A stretch of 64,000 nucleotides of DNA from Gnetum montanum (Eukaryota; Streptophyta; Gnetopsida; Gnetales; Gnetaceae): the NCBI GenBank assembly GCA_015680685.1, contig MNCI01004480.1, positions 1-64,000 on the forward strand. Reading direction: 5' to 3'. Shown in pieces: positions 56,441 to 64,000 of the stretch. How positions within the stretch are numbered: position 1 is the first letter of the stretch; every line of letters begins with the position of its first letter. The notes under the pieces were generated by a model. That model worked only from the letters and a program-made list of their open reading frames with translations. It searched no databases and was not told the DNA's origin. The position numbers and the translations under genes were made by a program.

Positions 56441-57950
56441 ACTGGGGGTAGATGCCAATGTTGGGGGGATGAAAAGTTAAATGCTAGGGGTAAAGCCAAA
56501 TCCCTCCACACTAGTTTTAACTCTTCTACATTAGAGGTAGGTGAGATCTACCCCCTACAGGTTTTTCCAGTGTAGAAAGTGATATACACCCCCCCCCNNN
56601 NNNNNNNNNNNNNNNNNNNNNNNNNNNNNNNNNNNNNNNNNNNNNNNNNNNNNNNNNNNNNNNNNNNNNNNNTAAAACCCATAAAAATACATTTTTGGCA
56701 TTCCAAAAGGCATTTTGACCTTCCCAAGCCTATATATAGATAATACATGAATTTTTCCACTTAAGGGATGAGGATTCCACCACTTATGAGGCATTATTCA
56801 GTCCTAAAAGTATGAAATACATGTGATTGTTCCTCATGGGTTACAACCCCCATGTTTACAATGAATTTTTGCCTTAGGTTTCATGGGGTAAAGGCTACAT
56901 GAAGAAATATGATCACAACATGCAAATTTTTGTGGTGTTTCAATGGCTTGTCTATCTTGGTGATTGGAGGATTAACCTGAGAGGCACTAACAAAAAATAC
57001 AAAACACCACTACAGGTCCATCACGAATGTTCTCTCTTTGTCCTTGATCTAGTTATGTCAAACTATGCCAAAGACTACTTATGATGGAGTAAGGTTCTAA
57101 TGGGAATACACTAAGGAGGTTATGATGAAATGGTTATGAAGGCTAACAATGTGTCCCAAGTCTCAACACCATGGTTGTGATGTGACATCAACATATTGGC
57201 ACTTCATGTTTGAAAGTGTGGTTCACTTGGCAAAAGTGTTTGAGAAACCATCAACTCACTCCAAGGTTAGTCTAGCCATAGGGCTCCTCCCTTATGTTCA
57301 GAGCCATTGGTCTTTACTGGTCATCTGACTTGATAATGTGCATCCCCATTTTTTTTCTTTTTTCTTATTTTTTGTAGGATGACACCTTCATTGGGTTTCA
57401 TTACCAAAGTAGGGTTTGATATGATTTTTCCATTGAGTGAGTTGCATTAATCTTAATGGACTTAGTGGGTTTCCCACCAAATGAGATGTCTTACATTTGG
57501 TGGACTTAGTGCTTTTCTACTAAATGATGTGTGTTATGTTCAAGTGGACTTGGAGATCAAGCATGATGAAGGAATGTCATATGGCCATAGGAAGATGCAG
57601 CATGATGAAGGGATGTTATATGGCCATGGATGTCACCACAAGTCAACATTGTTGCTCAGGGTATGGAAGGTTATATCCATGTTATAGGGTTGAGATCAAA
57701 AAGAGGTGCTAGAGGGAGGGTAATGAATGTGAGGCAAGCACTCTTGGTAGGACCAACTAACTAAATCTTGTGAATCAAGGTTATATGATGATTTATCACT
57801 GTGATGAGTTGTACTTTTGTGATGACTCCAAGGCTTCACCCTACAAACACAACTCCAATAGGAAAAGAAAACTAGATAAAGAAAACATATTATAACATTA
57901 TAATGCATATACACCATAAAGAATAAAACCAATCTACCTAGGTTACCAAT
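56440..57950 (-). repeat. 3' region and LTR-like part of minus-strand element Tat-D
   Basis: 56500-56960 matches 14900-15360 and 56950-57900 matches 29900-30850 in patches. It follows the end of a minus-strand Tat pol, in the same relation as at Tat-C, so it is probably 3' untranslated region plus LTR. Confidence 0.5.
56598..56672. other. assembly gap (75 N) after a poly-C run
   Basis: Preceded by about nine C and followed by TAAAACCCAT. The homologous copy at 15075-15095 reads through this place with only CCCCCATAAAACCCAT, so the true missing sequence may be very short. Confidence 0.9.
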
Positions 57951-57954
57951 GTTG

Positions 57955-58140
57955 CTAGTTTAAGATCATAGCATGCCATGGTACTAGTTTAAGGTCTTGG
58001 CAAGTTGTGTCACTAGTTTTTAAGGTCGTAGAAAACCATGATTTCAGTTTAAGGCCTTGGTAGGCCATATTGCTAGTTTAAGACATTAATAGGCCATATT
58101 GTTGGTTTAAGGCCTTAGTAGGCCATAATGAAGTAGGTTC
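57955..58140 (-). repeat. Tat-family repeat core array (inverted)
   Basis: On the minus strand: about six units of 25-32 bases of the form 'GGCCTACCAAGGCCTTAAACTAGCAATAT', the same core as at 2430-2645. It follows the pol stop directly, as the array at 10830 does in Tat-A. Confidence 0.82.
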
Positions 58141-58177
58141 ACTCATTGATGATCATTAATGTCATGGCTATTGTAGA

Positions 58178-59450
58178 TCATATGTAATAAGGCTTTAGAT
58201 AGAAATAGTTGATCGAATTGGCCAACTCATTTCCATTCATGTCCATGATCCTGAATGCTTCATTGCTATAGGCTTTGATGATAAGGAAGGACTTTTCCTA
58301 ATTTGCTAAGAATTTATTCACATGCTTGTAGATGGCCTTGATGACTAGATCACCTTTCTTGATCTTATGATTTATCAGGTTATGGTGGTGTTACCATTTC
58401 TACCTCTCTTGATAGTGCTCAACATAAGTAAGAACTTGCACACGTTGCTCCTCCACCAAGTTTAGGTTTACTTTTTGCAACTCCTTGCTTTTTTCATCAT
58501 TGATGAAGTCAATAAGAGCTACTCAAAGTAATAGTACATGCAATTCAAAAGGTAAAATAACTTTAGAACCATAAACCAAACTATAAAGTGTTGCACTAGT
58601 TACTATATGGTAGGTTGTATGATAGGCCCAAAGTACATAGAGACAAGCTTCTCATGCCATTTATGCTTATTATTATTAAGCATATTCTTGAGAAAGTTGA
58701 TGGTGGCCTTGTTTCTTGCTTCTACTTTTCCATTTTCTTGAGGGTAATAAGGTGACAAGAAAAAATGCTTACTACCTAAGTTGTGACAGATTTCCTTTGT
58801 TTCTTGGCTACTAAATTGCAGTCCATTTTCTGTGACTATGGTCATAGGAATATAAAAATGAGATACTATATTATCTAAGATGAATTTATAAACTTGTTTG
58901 GATGTAGTCTTCCTTATGAAAATAGCTTCAACCCACTTTGGAAAGTATTTGGTTATGGTAATGATGAAGCTATGACCCATAGAAGACTTAGGCATTATGA
59001 ACCCAATGATATTCAACCCCTATCATTGAAATGGCCAAGTGATTTGAGTAGTGTGCAACTTAATTGGTGATACATGTATGAGGTTGTTATGCCATTAGCA
59101 CCTATCACAATGCTTAATATTTTACACTTAGTCACATTCTATATAGGGCTAGTAATATCCTAATTGTCTAATCTTAGTGACCATAGCTCTAGGTCCTATA
59201 TGTCCCCCACAAACACCCTCATGAACCTGATCTAGGACTATTTTGGCTTTGGTTTTACCCAAGCATCTTAACAATATACCATCATAGGATTGTCTACATA
59301 GTGTGTTATTACCTACGATGACATATTGCTTCGATTGTTTGCATACACCATCCTTTTGAGTAGTAGTCAGGCCTTTTGAGGATTCATCATGCATAAGGTA
59401 CTTTGATACCATCATACCACTCCCTAGTAGGAGTTTTGTGAACTATGACC
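58178..59450 (-). pseudogene. pol: Tat-D integrase
   Basis: Minus strand: zinc domain HEGVCGGHIGPRAMV (59149-59415), then NIIGFIMPKSSMGHSFIITI, KWVEAIFIRKTTSKQVYKFI, TENGLQFSSQETKEI and SPYYPQENGKVEARNKA (59016-58603). The C-terminal domain ends VDMNGN-like (MDMNGNELAN) and FYLKPYYI with TGA at 58178. TDNG has become TENG. Close relative of Tat-A integrase, with a frameshift or stop between domains. Confidence 0.87.
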
Positions 59451-60055
59451 ATGGAAGTATCCTTAACACTTTGCATGATGGTGATAGCAAAATCCATGGT
59501 TAAGGTGGAAAGCTTACTAAACACATTTGACATTACACTGAGGGCTAACATTGCAATTGCATCATGACATTCTAATTTTGGGGTATGTGTTAGATATCAA
59601 TATCTATAAATTATTGTAAAAATTATTTCCCTAGGTCATAGTAGGATTGTAAATGTTTGGCTTTGCATGTGTAAACCTTGGTTATTTGGTTAACCACAAG
59701 TTGTCAGTTGCCTCTGATCATTAATAACTTAATTCTTAGGTCACAAGCTACCATCATTCCTTTGATTAAACCCTCATAGTTTTCCATGTTGTTGGCTCAT
59801 GAAAACTCAAAATGGTAGGCAAAGAATAAAATTTCACTAGATAAAAATGTTACAATGGCAGTATCACTAGCTCCATGGGTAGTTGAAGCTCCATCAAAGT
59901 GCATGATTGCTTCATGCCCCTTGGGCACTTGGCTAACAATGTTAATATGTTCATTAGAGAACTCAAGATCTATGATTACTTAGTAATCAATAGGAAAAAT
60001 AGTGAGTTTTATAGCTATAGATTAACCTTTCATTGATGATAAAATGTAATGAAGT
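59451..60055 (-). pseudogene. pol: Tat-D second RNase H (aRH) and RNase H tail
   Basis: Minus strand near 59940-59760 reads VPKGHEAIMHFDGASTTHG, AIVTFLSSEI and NNMENYEGLI, the aRH blocks, with the DGA aspartate that Tat-A has lost. Upstream, LHYILSSMKG at about 60050 matches LHYIGQSSTKG of Tat-A. The element is broken at about 60055; no RT follows. Confidence 0.78.
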
Positions 60056-61130
60056 TCTAGAAACAACTTCTGAATCTTTAGATACATCTTCTGAAGAACT
60101 AGTTTCTTCTATTAGCTCATCAATAGATCCATTGTGTTTGCATACCTCTGTACAAAAATAAGGTCATTATCACTATATGGAGTGTGATTCTTTATTAAGA
60201 ATTAATATGAATCAAGACAATCAAGCCCCAAATGAAGTATTCTATGTCCTTCCTTTTAAAAAATCCATCATTGCACCTTCCAACACAATCTAGTTGCAAA
60301 ACTAGGCAAACCAATGTATAGGTACATTAGTAGAAGATAGTCAAAAGCAAAGTACCATATTAGATCTCATACAAAAATATGTAAAACAAATCCACCAAAT
60401 TTGGGTTCCAAAACAAGCAAGAAATTCTAGACAAAGGAAAGAAGAATTATCTTTTATTTGCTCACCTCCTCCAATTGGGAAATTACATAGAGCTAGATTT
60501 AGAGTTAAGAAAAGGCTAGAAAAGTTAAAGAAAAAGTAGTTAGTGCCAATATTAGAGGACTCAAGATAAAATTTGAGTTTGGGAAAGACCTAGAAAAGTA
60601 AGCCTCTTTAGAAAATGAGGATGAAATGCTTCTAGAATAAATAGGTCGAAGTTATTATGAAAATCCCATAGATTTCTTTGTAATCTAGGTTAGAAAATTT
60701 GGAGATAAATTCCCGTTATCCATGGATAACAAGGATATCAAAGGTAGAAAAGATATATTCAATGCAATCCAAAGTTATCTCTCGATGCAAATTTTATTAG
60801 AACATAAAGAGTCAAAAATGGTGATACAGAATGCTACATATAATTTCAGAGGAATTCTATGTAGATCGTGGAATCACATTTTAGACAATATTAAAAGAGA
60901 GTTAACAAATTATTTGGTAGTTTTATTCCTAAATGCTATTATTAAAGAATTTTTCAAAGATAATAAAATCAAGATAATGTATACTGAGATAGGTACTATA
61001 AAGCATAATTCCATTGTATGCAGGATTTACATAAATTCCTTGAAGAAATGGAACAATTATATTACTATGGTAAACTTACTCATGAAGTAGCTACTAAGGA
61101 ACACCTTATAGGCTATCTCCATTAACCGTT
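60056..61130 (+). pseudogene. unidentified degenerate coding-like sequence
   Basis: Plus-strand frames with few stops: a Ser/Glu-rich start (TTSESLDTSSEELVSSISS), then SFICSPPPIGKLHRARFRVK with a basic stretch, then an open frame 60722-61090 (122 codons) with MQILLEHKESKMVIQNATYN and FRGILCRSWNHILDNIKREL. Charged and helical. It could come from a retroelement gag or an old endogenous pararetrovirus polyprotein, but no diagnostic motif is visible and I do not assign it. Confidence 0.35.
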
Positions 61131-61346
61131 CTATAATAAGTATTTAGTAGAACTTAAGCGAAGTGAATTAGGTATAGAAAACCAATTTAGAACTAAAAAT
61201 AATAATCCATAATAGTTAAAGTTAAAATTGATGGTGTCAATGGTCACACCACTTGAAAAATAATAAAAATAAATACATAACATTTGATAGTCATGGTTGC
61301 ATTATGCAACAAATGACATAAGTGTATAAAAGATAGATCTAGGCCA

Positions 61347-61500
61347 TGAAAGAAGGAGAAGCATCACCGCTAACACCATAACCCTTGTTGTCATCACACA
61401 AGGCCTATGAATAATAAAAATATGTAGCCATTAGCAATAAGTGTAATCATTGAAACATAAAATAACCATAAACTAATAAAATAGTCAAGAAACCAAAAAG
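61347..61500 (-). pseudogene. 3' end of a further antisense-gene copy
   Basis: Minus strand: TTATTCATAG acceptor, then ALCDDNKGYGVSGDASPSF and MA-TAG at about 61347, aligning with the last exon 41949-41878 (TTATTCATAG, ASGDDDDDDV..., MA-TAG). The plus-strand flank at 61240-61340 (TCATGGTTGCATTATGCAAC) matches 41720-41745. The copy breaks off near 61500, so exons 1-7 are missing. Confidence 0.6.
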
Positions 61501-62379
61501 AGGCTACAACTCATGGATGAGCCCATAAAAGAGAGGTAATCAAAATTTAATTAGGAGAAATCCCATGCTCAATCCTCCATCAAGAAGTAAAGCTTTAACT
61601 TATTCAAGGAAACTTTATATACTGGTTAAACAACCTTGGCTATAACTTGTGTTACTTATTACTGGGCCATGTGGAAACACTTTAAATACAACTATATAGG
61701 TATTGATTCAAGAACTTAAAAATAAGTCCATTCTAGTAAAATGGATTCAACGATATTAAAGTGATGGTTGCAATCTCATTAGGAAATGATGAACTAGCTA
61801 TGTACATATGCAGTATATTAAACTTGCTATGCATTTGCAATATGTATGGATAAAATCTCTTAACAAAAAAATTGTATCAAACCAAACAAGAAACATTAAA
61901 TTCTTCAACATTTTGACATCAACTTTATAAAGAAAAATATTACAAACAAAGATATGCAAATAGTTTTTCATCGAAATGTCCAAACAAAGCATTGAGAGGC
62001 ATGTGGGGTTGTAATATGTGATAAAAAAATTGCTAAAGATTAAGTTTTCAAATCTAGTTAAATACATATCATCACTCACTAAAAATATTTACTTCAACCA
62101 AATGAGATATTTAGAGGTAAAAAGTGTACACAATGAAAATAATTTCTACATAACATTCTCCAAAGGATTAGATACTTTCAATAGTTGAACACTACATAAT
62201 ATTTACAAAGAAAATTTGGATGGTTATACATTCAAAGTCCTAGCCCCAGCCAACAACAAAATGACCAATATGCCAACTTGAAAACTAAAAATCTCAATAG
62301 AGATCATAAGAAAAAAGATAAATAGCATGATGACATTTCAAAATAAGAAATTAAAAAAATAATTACTTTCAAACCTACC
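61501..62379. other. AT-rich sequence, possibly intron of the OEP80 fragment
   Basis: No repeat border or frame recognised. Directly downstream (minus) of the last OEP80 codons a GGTAGGTTTG could be a 5' splice site, so part of this may be intron. Confidence 0.35.
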
Positions 62380-63139
62380 CATTATCAATTTATCATCACC
62401 TTCAATCTAAGAATCAGTGTAGTTAACCCTAAATGATGAATATAACTGGTCCCATTCAATAGAAATGTTGAGCTTCTAGTTGCATCCAAACACATGTCTA
62501 TTTGAATATGCAAGACTTCTAATAAGCCTTGATAGAAGATCATCACTAGACATCTCACAGCCTAAAATTCCTCCTCCAACTAAGAACCCACCACTAACAT
62601 GTTCAATAACATTTAATGCTAAATCAACTTTTCATGGATCTCAGGTAGATTGTGGAACAATGCTCACATATTCTATAGTTCCCATGGTTAAAAGAGTTCT
62701 AGCATTTCTTCTTCCTTTTTGCAAAATATAAACCTATCCTTTCTTTATTCTAAGTTACCATAGAAGAATCTCTAGATGAATTTCCCTGTAATTGGCTCAC
62801 TAGGTTTTCTATCTATAAATCAAATAGTTATGTTATTCACTTCTACTTCTGACATAATCAATTTAACTATTTCTCTAGAAGCATGTCTACATTAGAAATG
62901 TATGCAAATAAGCCTTTTTTTGCATACCGATTATTAATTGAATTTAATACTTTATCCAAATGTTGAATGTTTACAACTTTCCCATATTTATTGCTAAAAG
63001 AATCTTTCATTATTCTTGTTGTTAGAACATTTGTATCTTTGCAAATCAATCCTCTAAATTTTTGATTCTATTCTACTTGAAAAACTAGGTAAATGTCTTC
63101 TCTAGTAACCACAATAATAGGCTTGTATGAAGCAAAGTA
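62380..63139 (-). pseudogene. OEP80: fragment of chloroplast outer-envelope Omp85 protein OEP80/TOC75-V
   Basis: Minus strand reads YFASYKPIIVVTREDIYLVF, QVE-stop-NQKFRGLICKDTNV, FSNKYGKVVNIQHLDKVLNS, INNRYAKKGLFAYISNVD, SEVEVNNITI, FIDRKPSEPITGK, LTMGTIEYVSIVPQS, KVDLALNVIEHVSGGF, LAYSNRHVFGCN, KLNISIEWDQLYSSFRVNYT and IEGDDKL. This follows the POTRA domains and first beta-strands of plant OEP80 in order, with frameshifts near 62865 and 62760 and several stops. The N-terminal POTRA part and most of the beta-barrel are missing. OEP80 is an essential Omp85-family protein that helps insert beta-barrel proteins in the chloroplast outer envelope; this copy is dead. Lack of introns over 760 bases suggests either one long exon or a copy from mRNA; the possible donor at its end argues for a genomic fragment. 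Confidence 0.85.
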
Positions 63140-63239
63140 GTTGATGATGAGTGATGGAGTAATCCAACACCCAACCATACAAGTCACAGGCATTCACATG
63201 CAACTAGATCATAATTCATGGATAAGGTGATGTAATTAT

Positions 63240-64000
63240 GATAGAAATTCATTTAAGTTTGAAACCATTATCTTCCCATGTGGATCTAGTGAAGTTTATG
63301 TGTATGGTTTAGCTTACCATGAGGTATATGATATCTAATGTTGTTTGGCCATTGCTACTCCTAGCAAACATGGTAGAACGAAAATAGTTTCTAAGCCTAA
63401 ATAAAACAATAATCAAATCTATTCTATCCTATGGTGATGGATATCCATTCTTGATTTTCCATACACATCTTAGGCTTATGCAATTGTTAGCAGAATTACC
63501 AAGTACTTCACTATTGGGTGAACTAAGCAATAATACTACTGGGTTATTAAATGGTCACACTTTAGGCTCAAAGTTAATCATATCCATTTTTCATACTAAT
63601 AATAGTAAAAGTAATGTGCATGGAATAGTAAAACATTAACTAGGAAAGCAGTAATTAGTAATCTAAGTGAAACTGGTAAACAATATTCTAAGTAAAGCAA
63701 CAAACTATAAGAATGTTGCAATAGTATGAAATAGCATGATCTTTATTACTAATCACACTTGTGCCCAAGTACAAGATGTTCAAATAAAGGCCCTATTCAC
63801 TAAGTCACACTGCACTATAGGCATTCACACTTCTAAGTGCTTAAGAATAAATTCATAAAAATAAACTAAAAGAGTTCTATTGCTACAGAATGCATATTCT
63901 TGTGGATTCATGCACCTAAGTGCTATATTTATAGGCTAGCGTGCATCCTGTGATATCGCATATATGATGACATAGCTTGTGCTATGATATGGAACATATG
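63240..64000. repeat. dispersed repeat homologous to 14104-14870
   Basis: Aligns in the same orientation with the sequence right of Tat-A, and here it is uninterrupted. GTGCTATATTTATAGGC near 63920 may be an LTR TATA box. TGATATCGCATATATGATGA at 63952 resembles the LTR-start palindrome at 47069. Continues beyond the window. Confidence 0.68.

Noticed and set aside
56548-56794. Two minus-strand ORFs across the N gap
   Set aside because: Both owe their length to unknown codons in the gap; no support on either side.
61798-62079. 93-codon minus-strand frame
   Set aside because: AT-rich composition with Phe/Ile/Tyr/Leu bias as expected by chance, no motif; possibly intron sequence after the OEP80 fragment.

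Overview
The window is repeat-dominated plant nuclear DNA, mostly decayed LTR retrotransposons nested in or lying beside one another. The host is probably a seed plant with a very large genome. A gymnosperm is possible, but that is inference from AT-richness, CpG loss and the abundance of old Ty3/gypsy elements. I see no intact host gene, no rRNA or tRNA gene and no CRISPR array. Almost every frame carries stops of the CAG>TAG, CAA>TAA, CGA>TGA or TGG>TGA kind, as expected from deamination of methylated cytosine.

Layout. (1) 1-14103 (+): a Ty3/gypsy element of Tat/Ogre type (gag, protease, RT, RNase H, second 'archaeal' RNase H, integrase, 3' LTR), here called Tat-A. It carries a multi-exon gene on the opposite strand between protease and RT. 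(2) 14104-22300: old repeats, SINE-like units and degenerate tandem repeats. (3) 22324-23305 and 28943-29140: two halves of a decayed, unrecognised ORF, split by (4) a 5.6-kb LTR element, 23306-28937, whose interior holds no retroviral genes but a sense-strand, intron-less CCR4/nocturnin-type nuclease pseudogene. (5) 29150-36640 (-): Tat-C, with pol on minus and exon 1 of its antisense gene on plus. (6) about 37100-46600 (+): Tat-B, with LTR end, gag, protease and nearly the whole antisense gene, followed by degenerate tandem repeats. (7) 47058-53821: a gag-protease-only LTR element with 5-bp target duplications and a tRNA-Asp primer site, inserted in those repeats. (8) 54980-60055: further repeats and a minus-strand Tat-D pol fragment. 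(9) 60056-61130: unidentified coding-like sequence. (10) 61347-61500: the 3' end of a further copy of the antisense gene. (11) 62380-63139 (-): a fragment of a chloroplast outer-envelope Omp85 (OEP80/TOC75-V) gene. (12) 63240-64000: a repeat homologous to 14104-14870.

The main result is the antisense gene. In Tat-A it runs from 6855 down to 2839 through about eight exons with GT-AG borders. It encodes an N-terminal domain resembling the plant NIF/FCP1-like HAD phosphatase fold, a long middle region, a coiled-coil region and an acidic tail. Homologous exons, in the same antisense place, are present in Tat-B and, partly, in Tat-C and a fourth copy. Introns read on the opposite strand are invisible to the splicing of the genomic RNA, so a spliced gene can survive retrotransposition in this arrangement. 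Three separate host-gene-derived pieces (HAD domain, CCR4-type nuclease, OEP80) in 64 kb make gene capture and gene fragmentation the theme of this window.
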